This document shows, piece by piece, positions 1 to 7,346 of a stretch of DNA of 27,320 bases. The notes beneath the pieces were generated by a model. That model ran no database searches, was not told the DNA's origin, and saw nothing but the letters and a program-made list of their open reading frames with translations. Positions within the stretch are counted from its first letter, which is position 1, and each line of letters starts with the position of its first letter. This DNA is from Cytophagaceae bacterium. Its GTDB lineage: Bacteria; Bacteroidota; Bacteroidia; Cytophagales; Flexibacteraceae. The stretch spans positions 1 to 27,320 of the forward strand of contig CANHWS010000008.1 of assembly GCA_947464365.1 (NCBI GenBank). The letters are read 5' to 3'. The position numbers and the translations under genes were made by a program.

Positions 1-1158
1 CTTTTTTTATTCATCATTAGTCTAATGGCCCTAGTTTCGAGCTGCGGCCCTAGCACGACCACTGAAGGGCCTACAGCTCCTGATAGCACTGAGGTCCATG
101 ATGTGACCTTCAGTGCCGAACAGTACAAGCGTGCAGGCATTACAGTCGGCAGCGCCACAGAGCGGCAAGTACCTGTCATGGTCCAGGCAACAGGCATTGT
201 TGATGTGCCACCAACAGCAATGGTCAGCATCCATATCCCGATTGCTGGCATGGTCAAAAACCACCGCATCTTGCCAGGAGCACACGTCCATAAAGGAGAG
301 CTCCTCTGCGAACTAGAACACCAAGACATCATCCAGATGCAACAAGACTACCTTGAGAACGCCAGCCAACTTAGCTACTTGATGGCTGATGCACAACGCC
401 AACAGACCTTGTTAGCGGAAGAGGCAGGCGCCGCCAAAAAATCGGAACTTGCGGCCTCAACCTACCAAATGGCACTTGCCAAACATCAAGGGTTACAGGC
501 TAAGCTCCGCATGCTCGGCATCAATACCAAAGCCCTCACTGCGGCTAATATCCAGACAGCGATACGGGTGTTGAGCCCTATTGATGGTTATGTCAAGTCC
601 GTGAAGGTGACACAAGGAGCCTATGTCAACCCTCAGGACATTATGTTTGAGATTGTGGACAAACGCCACATGCACCTCGAACTTAAGGTGTTTGAGCGTG
701 ATGCCGCATCAATTGTTGAGAAACAACCCCTTACGTTCAGGGCAGCAGCCACTGGCAACACTCCTATGAAGGCCTCAATATTCCTAACAGGAAAAACCTT
801 TGATGCCGTCGAGCGCACGGTTAACATCCATGCGCACCTACAGGACGAAAAAGACGGAGATAAACTACTGCCTGGGATGTTCGTCCAGGCAGAGATCCTG
901 ACGAGCACCAAAGGGGCAAGCGTGCTGCCAATATCAGCCATCGCTACCGACGGGGATGTTAACTTCGTTTTTGTGCGGACCACAACAAAAGAGGGTGAAT
1001 CTAACTTCAGGCAGGTACCTATCAAGGTGCTGAGTCGCTACGAAAATGATGCAGTCGTATCATTGCCTACCGAACTTTCCAAAAGTCAAATGATTGTCCT
1101 GACAGGAGCTGTCAAACTGCAAGCACAATTAAGCCTCGGGCAAGGGGAGGAAGAGTAA
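1..1158 (+). CDS. RND efflux periplasmic adaptor lipoprotein (HlyD/CusB-CzcB-like), 5' partial
   Basis: This is the membrane-fusion (adaptor) subunit of a tripartite RND efflux system. It would link an inner-membrane RND pump to an outer-membrane channel, most likely for metals or drugs. The frame is open from base 1, so the true start lies upstream of the window. The first visible residues are the hydrophobic end of a signal peptide running into a lipobox, VSSC, with the acylated Cys encoded at 43-45. Next come a barrel-sandwich half containing IPIAGMVKNHRILPGAHVHKG, an alpha-hairpin rich in Gln, Ala and Leu (about 325-535), the second lipoyl half (VLSPIDGYVKSVKVTQGAYV), a beta-barrel part (LLPGMFVQAEI) and a membrane-proximal tail. 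Order and length fit the family. No pump or outer-membrane factor gene follows, so partners should lie upstream. A Met at 25 is an unlikely start because it cuts the hydrophobic segment. The substrate cannot be told from this sequence. Confidence 0.9.
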   Translation, partial: LFLFIISLMALVSSCGPSTTTEGPTAPDSTEVHDVTFSAEQYKRAGITVGSATERQVPVMVQATGIVDVPPTAMVSIHIPIAGMVKNHRILPGAHVHKGELLCELEHQDIIQMQQDYLENASQLSYLMADAQRQQTLLAEEAGAAKKSELAASTYQMALAKHQGLQAKLRMLGINTKALTAANIQTAIRVLSPIDGYVKSVKVTQGAYVNPQDIMFEIVDKRHMHLELKVFERDAASIVEKQPLTFRAAATGNTPMKASIFLTGKTFDAVERTVNIHAHLQDEKDGDKLLPGMFVQAEILTSTKGASVLPISAIATDGDVNFVFVRTTTKEGESNFRQVPIKVLSRYENDAVVSLPTELSKSQMIVLTGAVKLQAQLSLGQGEEE

Positions 1159-1236
1159 GGCAATACGATCTGGCATGATCCCGAAACCACTGCGCTGAGC
1201 TATCGGTTCAATAGGCAATAATCAACCTTATAAACT

Positions 1237-2139
1237 ATGTTCAGGATAGCTTGGGACCCAACGTATTGTCACCCACTCCCAGAAGGTCATCGCTTTCCGA
1301 TGGAAAAGTATGACCTCCTGCCAGAACTGTTAATCAGGGAAGGTACGATCGAGGAGAGTAACCTATTTAGGCCAGTGATGCAGCCAGATGAGGTTCTGGT
1401 GGCGCCGCATGCGGCAGATTATTACAACCGGCTAACCAACTTAGCACTAAGCCCAGCGGAAATTCGGAAAACCGGGTTTCCGCTCAGCTCAGCTTTGATA
1501 TTACGTGAAAAACTAATCATGAGCGGTACGGTAATGACCGCAACTGAGGCATTGAAATATGGTGTGAGCTTCAACATTGCTGGCGGAACCCATCACGCCT
1601 TTAGCGACCGTGGTGAGGGCTTCTGTTTACTTAATGATATTGGCATTGCGGCCCAACACTTGTTAGACAATGGCCTTGCCCAGCAGGTCCTGGTTATTGA
1701 CCTAGATGTGCATCAAGGGAATGGCACAGCCGAAATGTTTGGGCAGGAGCCACGGGTATTTACATTCAGTATGCATGGTGCAAACAGCTATCCTCTACAA
1801 AAAGAAAAAAGCGATTATGATATCCCATTGCCAGATGGTACAGATGATGGCCACTATCTCCAGACTCTAAACCTCAATCTGCCCCGTTTACTTGATAAAG
1901 TACAGCCAGATTTTGTTTTCTATCAATGTGGGGTGGATATCTTATCAACTGATAAACTGGGCCGGATGCAAGTCAGCAGGGAAGGCTGTGCCAAACGGGA
2001 TCAAATTGTGCTAGAGCTATGCCATCGGCACAAGATTCCGGTTGCTGGTAGCCTAGGTGGCGGTTATTCAGCTTACATTAATGATATATTAGAGGCCCAT
2101 GCTAACACCTTCCGGCTTGCTGCTGGACTTTGGTTCTAA
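1237..2139 (+). CDS. Histone deacetylase-fold zinc amidohydrolase (class IV/HDAC-like)
   Basis: A 300-residue protein of the arginase/deacetylase fold. The family removes acetyl or related acyl groups from amines (acetyl-lysine, acetylpolyamines and similar) using one zinc ion. Visible landmarks are the paired histidines in GGTHHAF (116-122), GFCLLND (128-134), the zinc ligands Asp157 and His159 in VIDLDVHQGNGT, a third zinc ligand Asp234 in YQCGVD, and the catalytic-tyrosine loop GGGY (274-277). All catalytic positions are intact and the length is that of a single-domain bacterial member. There is no signal peptide, so it should be cytoplasmic. It starts 78 bp after the efflux adaptor on the same strand and may or may not be cotranscribed. 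Its stop codon overlaps that of the convergent YdeI-family gene by four bases. The natural substrate is unknown; bacterial members are often only labelled acetoin-utilisation-like or HDAC-like. Confidence 0.9.
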   Translation: MFRIAWDPTYCHPLPEGHRFPMEKYDLLPELLIREGTIEESNLFRPVMQPDEVLVAPHAADYYNRLTNLALSPAEIRKTGFPLSSALILREKLIMSGTVMTATEALKYGVSFNIAGGTHHAFSDRGEGFCLLNDIGIAAQHLLDNGLAQQVLVIDLDVHQGNGTAEMFGQEPRVFTFSMHGANSYPLQKEKSDYDIPLPDGTDDGHYLQTLNLNLPRLLDKVQPDFVFYQCGVDILSTDKLGRMQVSREGCAKRDQIVLELCHRHKIPVAGSLGGGYSAYINDILEAHANTFRLAAGLWF

Positions 2140-2747
2140 GGCATATCCTTAATAAAGATTTGATTTTTGCCCTTAGTATCAATACCAATTTCGGGGAGGA
2201 AATAGCCGAAGAGTTTACCCTCTGCTGTTTTTTCAACAAATGACTTTAGGCTTTTCACAAACTCGGTAGGTAACTTTCGTCGCTCTTCAACATAGTCGAT
2301 CCTGATCCTGACATACGCATCTGGTAAATGCTGAAAGTTGGCCCAAGCTCGGTCATTAGCCTTTAGTGCCTCCATGATGTCTATTGGGATGGAAAACGCA
2401 TCAACATCCAGATTGGGCAAAATGCGTGCACCAGCCTCGGTCATAAAGCCAGCTGCAATTAGTTGGCGGCATCGCTCCTTATTGAGCTCAGTCCAGCGGC
2501 TTTTGGGTCTGCGTGGGGTAAATCTCTGGGCCTTCCATGCAGGATCAATTCGCTTTTCCACGCCATCAACCCATCCAAAACAAAGGGCCTCTAGCACAGC
2601 CTCGAGGTAGGGCAAAAGAGCATAATCGGGATTCGGGTCAGGCCACAATAACCATGCTTCTGCCGTAGTTTGGTGATTATCTAGAAGCCACTCAAGAAAG
2701 GACTGCCTGTTAGGAAAGTAGTAATGATTGGGTATTTGCGGGATCAT
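2136..2747 (-). CDS. YdeI/OmpD-associated family protein
   Basis: A 203-residue soluble protein. The segment from about 46 to 106 carries the family's signature: Y-L-E-A-V-x-E-A-L-C-F-G-W-V-D-G, followed by F-T-P-R-R-P-K-S-R-W and N-K-E-R, then L-I-A-A-G-F-M-T-E-A-G. The C-terminal part is charged and contains YVEERRKLPTEFVKSL, typical of the second half of the family. Members are linked by annotation to stress or bacteriocin/peptide resistance, but their biochemical role is not settled. There is no signal peptide or membrane segment. The gene lies 52 bp downstream of the DUF2721 gene on the same strand, so the two could share a transcript. It converges on the deacetylase gene with overlapping stop codons. 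Confidence 0.85.
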   Translation of the reverse strand: MIPQIPNHYYFPNRQSFLEWLLDNHQTTAEAWLLWPDPNPDYALLPYLEAVLEALCFGWVDGVEKRIDPAWKAQRFTPRRPKSRWTELNKERCRQLIAAGFMTEAGARILPNLDVDAFSIPIDIMEALKANDRAWANFQHLPDAYVRIRIDYVEERRKLPTEFVKSLKSFVEKTAEGKLFGYFLPEIGIDTKGKNQIFIKDMP

Positions 2748-2799
2748 CAGTCCAGAGACGGAAGCATCAAACAGAATACTTGAAGGGTTCCTGTATGAT

Positions 2800-3324
2800 C
2801 TAGGATTTTGAATCTGATTCTTGTTCTGGGCTAGAAATAGTAGGATCTGGCTTGGCCTCAGGATGCGACATGAGTTTGTTCAATGGGTTCATATTCATCA
2901 AGGTCTGGCCAAAGGAGTGGTTCCCTTTGTTAATATCTTCCTGGATATCACTGAGTTCAAGGGTCAAGGCCTCGGTGCTGATGATGATCTCGAGCATACA
3001 AAGCCCAAGGGATAGTAACATCAGGATAAGGGCAGCGGATAGCAAATAGACTGCAAATTCGTAATAGCCGCTATGGATCAAGAACATACAACCTACACAG
3101 AGGAAGATGGCCAAGATTCCAGCCGCAGTCATGTTCCTGATCAAGATAATGCGTCGACGCAGGTTCTTGATCTGCCCCAGTACATTTTGGTCCTGTTTCT
3201 TGATGTAGGTGGCATGCAAATCCCGAATCAACTTTGCCAATGACACAAACCGATTGGTGTAGGCCAGTAGGATTAGGGATAGCGTCGGAAAGAGTAGGGC
3301 TGGGGTAGAGTATTCTAAGGTCAT
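2800..3324 (-). CDS. DUF2721 integral membrane protein
   Basis: A 174-residue inner-membrane protein of unknown function. It opens with the family's hallmark N-terminus: STPALLFPTLSLILLAYTNRF forms the first membrane helix (about 6-27), followed by LAKLIRDL. A basic loop containing QIKNLRRRIILIRNMT (about 51-66) leads into two further hydrophobic helices (about 67-85 and 90-112) and a cytoplasmic, acidic, Ser/Pro-rich tail ending in EQESDSKS. The length and the three-helix layout are usual for DUF2721. An ATG at 3322-3324 is the only sensible start because the conserved motif begins six codons later. An exact TAnnTTTG box lies 28 bp upstream of the start. The YdeI-family gene follows after 52 bp. 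No function is known for the family. Confidence 0.85.
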   Translation of the reverse strand: MTLEYSTPALLFPTLSLILLAYTNRFVSLAKLIRDLHATYIKKQDQNVLGQIKNLRRRIILIRNMTAAGILAIFLCVGCMFLIHSGYYEFAVYLLSAALILMLLSLGLCMLEIIISTEALTLELSDIQEDINKGNHSFGQTLMNMNPLNKLMSHPEAKPDPTISSPEQESDSKS

Positions 3325-3351
3325 CTAAATCTTCGGAGGTGGTTTATGCCA

Positions 3352-3359
3352 CAAAGGTA
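3352..3359 (-). promoter_or_regulatory. Possible promoter -7 element for the DUF2721 gene
   Basis: Read on the minus strand, the bases are TACCTTTG, an exact match to the Bacteroidota -7 consensus TAnnTTTG. It lies 27 bp upstream of the ATG, which would give a short leader. No TTG stands at the expected -33 spacing, so the call is weak. Confidence 0.3.
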
Positions 3360-3462
3360 GGCATAGACACCTGACATCTGGCCCATTTGCAGCTGCTCCA
3401 ACCACAAGGCAGGAACTAGCTGAGCGCTAACTTAACACAATGACCATATCTGAAATTTCTTC

Positions 3463-4254
3463 TTAGAAGCTCCAGAAGCTACGTTTTTTTGCTTTCACTG
3501 GTGCTACCTTGCTGCCTTTAGGACAATGGGCCCAGCCATAATGCTCTTTTTTTGCATTCTGGTCCATCGCTAGCTCTGGCATATTGCTACGACGTGCCAC
3601 TTGCTGTGCGACCATATCTATAACGGTGATGTAACACTGGCTACGGTGTGGCCTAATGCTGCAGCCCACCATTTGAAGTTTCTGGCTCAGGAGGGCACGG
3701 CGGGTCAGTCGCTCCTCATCACGAGCGTCCATCAACAAGGCAAGTGCAATGTCGAGTGGTGTATTGGTGCCTGCATTAACCACTTCGGCATATCGAGGTG
3801 CACCAGGCACGTATTGATGAATGCGATCATAATAGGGCTGACCATTGCTGCTTTCTGTCCCTTGTCGACCGCTGAACCCAAGGTCAGAGGCGTGTGCCGT
3901 GGCAGATTTGTAAAGCTGATATTGGGGCTGGAGTGGCTCCATTGGCTTCAGGGAACGCAAGTGATGAAGCAGGCTTGCGACGGCAGGATGGGAGCTATCT
4001 GGTCGATGGACCAATAGGACGCTTGCAGCAAACAAAGGTCCGTTGACCCTGGCAAGATTGATCCAACGGACGACCTCCTTTTCAGGGGCACCCATATAGT
4101 TTTCGCTTTTGGTTGTGTGGGCATAATCATAGTCTGCATGGTCCAGCCCGACGAACATGGCAGGTGTGCGGTTCCCGTTCTGCTGTGCAGTCGTGGGCAG
4201 GGCAGAGAGGGTAATCAACAGGAAGCAGGCGAGGATGAGGGTGGCTGGTTTCAT
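3463..4254 (-). CDS. Secreted CAP/SCP-like domain protein
   Basis: A 263-residue exported protein when started at the ATG at 4252-4254. That start gives a clean signal peptide (MKPATLILACFLLITLSALP, cut near TTAQ|Q). The frame stays open upstream to a GTG at 4320, but the extra 22 residues are hydrophilic and would bury the signal peptide. The mature part matches the CAP (cysteine-rich secretory, antigen 5, PR-1) pattern: an amphipathic helix EKEVVRWINLARVNGPLFA, then His121 in AHASDLGFSG, a QGTESSNGQPYYDRI stretch, Glu157 in AEVVNAG, and a late strand with RRALLSQKLQMVGCSI and YITVIDMV. The His and Glu fit the usual CAP cavity residues. The C-terminus is basic and ends in SFWSF. It is the first of several exported proteins in this stretch and is divergent from the gamma-glutamyltransferase gene. 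The role is unknown. Confidence 0.7.
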   Translation of the reverse strand: MKPATLILACFLLITLSALPTTAQQNGNRTPAMFVGLDHADYDYAHTTKSENYMGAPEKEVVRWINLARVNGPLFAASVLLVHRPDSSHPAVASLLHHLRSLKPMEPLQPQYQLYKSATAHASDLGFSGRQGTESSNGQPYYDRIHQYVPGAPRYAEVVNAGTNTPLDIALALLMDARDEERLTRRALLSQKLQMVGCSIRPHRSQCYITVIDMVAQQVARRSNMPELAMDQNAKKEHYGWAHCPKGSKVAPVKAKKRSFWSF

Positions 4255-4572
4255 CTGGTTGCTTGTTTTGTCATTGTGGTGGCTCAAATCGGGCTGAGTT
4301 AGGGCAGTTAACGCCAACACTCACCCAAAACGACACTTATTTGGTTCCCAATGTCCATAGTCCTTTGTACTGGTCTATGGGGCAGAATCCTGTCCCAATC
4401 AGACTTCGGCGTATTCAGTTATGTATCCGTTTTGCAGCACAGAAGTAACATGTTTGGCTGCAACTTATTCTCGGTCAGCCAAATCTATGCCAATCAGTTA
4501 GGCTCATTGCCAATAAAAAGGTTGAGAGATAGCCTCAATTTGCTATATTTAGTGGATAAATTTCTGCCAAAG
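4255..4572. other. Divergent intergenic region between the CAP-protein and GGT genes
   Basis: This 318-bp stretch separates two divergent genes. The GGT frame is open through it from an ATG at 4351, but the encoded sequence is not signal-peptide-like and is not expected in the family. Apart from the promoter-like element at 4522-4551, no RNA gene, repeat or hairpin was recognised. Confidence 0.5.
4522..4551 (+). promoter_or_regulatory. Possible Bacteroidota-type promoter of the GGT gene
   Basis: A TTG at 4522-4524 is followed after 19 bp by TATATTTA at 4544-4551, which matches seven of eight positions of TAnnTTTG. The spacing suits the -33/-7 arrangement of Bacteroidota promoters. The start codon is at 4573, leaving a leader of roughly 15 bases. 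Confidence 0.35.
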
Positions 4573-6360
4573 ATGAAGAACCTGCTGTCGTTGTTGTGCA
4601 TCCTAACTAGTGCTTTGTTCCTCCCCTGCATGACGTATGGGCAATATGAGGTTAGCAAATCAGCTACTGGCCAACATGGCATGGTCGTTTCGCCACACCC
4701 ATTGGCCACCAAGGTTGGCCTTGAGATCCTGAAGGAGGGCGGCAATGCGTACGATGCTGGCATTGCCATCGAGTTTGCTCTGGCCGTCTGTTTCCCGGTG
4801 GCGGGCAATATTGGTGGAGGTGGTTTTGGCCTCTACAGGACCTCGGCCGGAGAAGTACTCTCACTAGACTATCGCGAACGGGCACCGGGACAAGCCCATA
4901 CCAAAATGTATCTGGATGCCAAAGGACAAGCTGTGGATAGTCTTTCAAGGCTGGGTGCACTCGCGGTTGGGGTACCGGGTACTGTAAAGGGTATGGAGCA
5001 ACTGCACAAAAAGCTAGGAAAGCTGCCTTGGGCTAAGCTGCTTCAACCTGCCATCAACTTGGCATCTGATGGATTTGCTCTGACGGTCATAGACTCAGAT
5101 TTGCTATTTAATCAGGAACAAAAGTTCAAACAGGTGAACGTCTGGTCCACCCCTTTCGTAAAGCGAAGAGGGCGTCGTTGGCGGATGGGGGATACATTGC
5201 GCCAACCCATGCTGGCACAAACGCTGATCTCTATCCAGCAAAATGGCTCAGCAGGATTCTATGACGGTTGGGTTGCGGCTTCAATCGTTACCGAAATGAA
5301 ACGTCACAACGGCCTGATCACAGCGCAAGACCTTAAATCATACAAAGCAATATGGCGTGACCCGATCAAGTTTGATTATCAAGCCCCAACAGATACGACC
5401 TACCGAATTTATAGCATGGCCCCTCCTAGCAGTGGTGGTATCATCCTTAATCAAGTTTTGGGCATGCTGGCCAATATCCCCAAATCTGACTGGCTGGCTA
5501 ACAAAGATAATCATGTGTGGCGCATACAGCAGTTGGTGGAAACCGAACGATTAGCATACGCCGATCGGTCAGAATACCTTGGCGATCCTGACTACTTTCA
5601 GATACCAGTACAGCAGCTGGTGGACAAATCCTACCTCAAATCTCGATTTCCGCATGCCTATGTAGGTCCTGCCTTCAATAGCCTGAAAGTAGGGCCAGGA
5701 TTAACTAATCATAAGATGGTGCGGATGCCAAACCCAAGGCAGTCCCCCAATGAACATGACGAGACCACGCATTACACTGTTGTAGATGGGCAAGGAAATG
5801 CGCTCAGCACCACAACAACCTTGAATGGAGCCTTTGGCAGCAAATTGGTGGTGGAAGGTAGCGGCATCTTGCTCAATAACGAAATGGATGACTTTAGTGC
5901 CAACCCTGGGAGCCCTAATAGTTATGGCCTGATCGGGGGCGTGGCCAATGCCATCGAGCCCAGGAAACGTATGCTAAGCAGTATGTCACCAACGATCATT
6001 ACAAGATTAGTTCCATCACCCAAAGGTCCGACCGAAACGTTAGCCTATACTGTTGGCACACCAGGTGGTAGCACAATCCCGACAAGTGTGTTGCAGGTTA
6101 TCTTGGGCCTGACAGTTGATGGTTTAGGTCCTGCTGAGGCAGTGGCAAGGGCGCGGTATCACCACCAGTGGTTTCCGGACCAGATCCTGAGTGAATACAA
6201 CTCCATCATTCCTGAAAAGGCCACCGAACTTAGCAAACTGGGCTATACCATCAAACTCATTGAAAAGATTGGGAGGGTCGAAGCCATCAAGGTATGCGAA
6301 GGGGGGATGTTGATCGGCGGCGCTGACCCGCGCGGTGATGACACGGCAGCTGGTTATTGA
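4573..6360 (+). CDS. ggt: Gamma-glutamyltransferase (glutathione hydrolase) precursor
   Basis: An exported N-terminal-nucleophile hydrolase that cleaves gamma-glutamyl bonds of glutathione and related peptides, releasing or transferring glutamate. It is made as one chain and cuts itself into a large and a small subunit. With the ATG at 4573 the protein has 595 residues and a proper signal peptide (MKNLLSLLCILTSALFLP, cut near TYG|Q). An ATG at 4351 in the same frame would add 74 unrelated residues ahead of it. Visible family motifs are GGNAYDAG, GNIGGGGFG, LDYRERAPG (substrate-binding Arg), PPSSGG, the autocleavage site with Thr398 as first residue of TTHYTVVD, then SGILLNNEMDDFSANPG and TVGTPGGSTIP. 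Cleavage before Thr398 would leave a small subunit of 198 residues, close to the E. coli one. All key residues are present. It probably acts in the periplasm. Confidence 0.95.
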   Translation: MKNLLSLLCILTSALFLPCMTYGQYEVSKSATGQHGMVVSPHPLATKVGLEILKEGGNAYDAGIAIEFALAVCFPVAGNIGGGGFGLYRTSAGEVLSLDYRERAPGQAHTKMYLDAKGQAVDSLSRLGALAVGVPGTVKGMEQLHKKLGKLPWAKLLQPAINLASDGFALTVIDSDLLFNQEQKFKQVNVWSTPFVKRRGRRWRMGDTLRQPMLAQTLISIQQNGSAGFYDGWVAASIVTEMKRHNGLITAQDLKSYKAIWRDPIKFDYQAPTDTTYRIYSMAPPSSGGIILNQVLGMLANIPKSDWLANKDNHVWRIQQLVETERLAYADRSEYLGDPDYFQIPVQQLVDKSYLKSRFPHAYVGPAFNSLKVGPGLTNHKMVRMPNPRQSPNEHDETTHYTVVDGQGNALSTTTTLNGAFGSKLVVEGSGILLNNEMDDFSANPGSPNSYGLIGGVANAIEPRKRMLSSMSPTIITRLVPSPKGPTETLAYTVGTPGGSTIPTSVLQVILGLTVDGLGPAEAVARARYHHQWFPDQILSEYNSIIPEKATELSKLGYTIKLIEKIGRVEAIKVCEGGMLIGGADPRGDDTAAGY

Positions 6361-6548
6361 TGTCTGGGAGGTAGGGTTAAATATCATTCACAAACATTAA
6401 CGACCAACTAACAAAATTGTGTGGACTTGTTTGTGAAACAGGTTCCATATTTGTGATGTCAGAAATCGACCAGCACAACGCAATTTGCAGGCCTGACAGA
6501 ATCTTACCAAACCGAATCATTTACTAGACAATAATCAAGTGCACGCTC

Positions 6549-7181
6549 ATGAAAAAGCAATTAGTCCTAATCCTCTTGCTGATGATTTCAGGCCTCAGCA
6601 CCCTTTACGCTCAAAACTCTGCTGACCGCCCAGTCCAAACACTTGGGGGTAGTGGTAATGGAACGATCACCATTGGTGGTTATGCTGCTGGCGGAATGCG
6701 CCTAGGTAGTCTCGATGGCAAAACTGCCATGTTTATGGGGGGGTATGGTGGCCTGCTGTTAGGCCGCAGTGTCATGATTGGCGCAGGTGCCTACTCTTTG
6801 GTCAATGACTACAAAATCAAAGAGGGCGCCCTGAGCAACTATCCACTTAGCAATGATGTGTTCATGAGTATGAACTATTTCGGCCCAATGGTCGAGGTGG
6901 CTTTTATGAGTAATGATGCCATCCACTTCGGAATGAACACTTTGGTAGGCTTTGGTAATGCCAGCTTTACTTCGTCCGAGTCTTCTGTCCTTAGCTTGCC
7001 CACAAGCCGTATTACCGTGATCGAGCCTGGTTTGTTTGCCGAGTTCAATGTCACTGAGTGGTTTAGGGTGGCTGCGGGTGGCACCTATCGTTTCGGGCTG
7101 ACTAGTCGCCTGCCAGGTTATGATGCCAGATCGATTGGTGGACTTAACTTTGACCTTAGCCTCAAGTTTGGGATTTTTTAG
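6549..7181 (+). CDS. Exported protein, probable small outer-membrane beta-barrel; function unknown
   Basis: The protein has 210 residues. It begins with a signal peptide, MKKQLVLILLLMISGLSTLYA, cut before Q-N. The mature part alternates Gly-rich turns with short amphipathic strands (TITIGGYAAGGMRLG, TAMFMGGYGGLLLG, SVMIGAGAYSLV, AIHFGMNTLVGFGNASF, WFRVAAGGTYRFG) and ends NFDLSLKFGIF, with a C-terminal aromatic residue as in many outer-membrane barrels. It contains no Cys. No specific family was recognised. It lies 188 bp after the GGT gene and 165 bp before the S8 peptidase gene, with an intrinsic terminator behind it, so it may be its own transcription unit. Confidence 0.75.
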   Translation: MKKQLVLILLLMISGLSTLYAQNSADRPVQTLGGSGNGTITIGGYAAGGMRLGSLDGKTAMFMGGYGGLLLGRSVMIGAGAYSLVNDYKIKEGALSNYPLSNDVFMSMNYFGPMVEVAFMSNDAIHFGMNTLVGFGNASFTSSESSVLSLPTSRITVIEPGLFAEFNVTEWFRVAAGGTYRFGLTSRLPGYDARSIGGLNFDLSLKFGIF

Positions 7182-7281
7182 TCCCAATTGACTTCTTGGA
7201 TCGCAGGAACTGCCAACACAGCACCTTTTCAGGATGTACCCAAACTTCCAAAACGGATCAGAATCCACTATGGAGGTAAAC

Positions 7282-7322
7282 AATAGGTCAGATGTCAAGT
7301 TTAGACCTCTGACCTATTTTAT
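7282..7322 (+). terminator. Intrinsic terminator after the barrel-like protein gene
   Basis: A perfect 11-bp inverted repeat is present: AATAGGTCAGA at 7282-7292 pairs with TCTGACCTATT at 7308-7318, with a 15-base loop. The right arm runs into a T-rich tail (TTTTATTATT). It lies 100 bp past the stop codon of the barrel-like gene and just before the S8 peptidase gene. Confidence 0.7.
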
Positions 7323-7346
7323 TATTACACACTTATATATCCTAGT

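Noticed and set aside
4351..4572. Seventy-four-codon in-frame extension of the GGT gene
   Set aside because: It would bury the clear signal peptide that begins at 4573, and a promoter-like element lies inside it.
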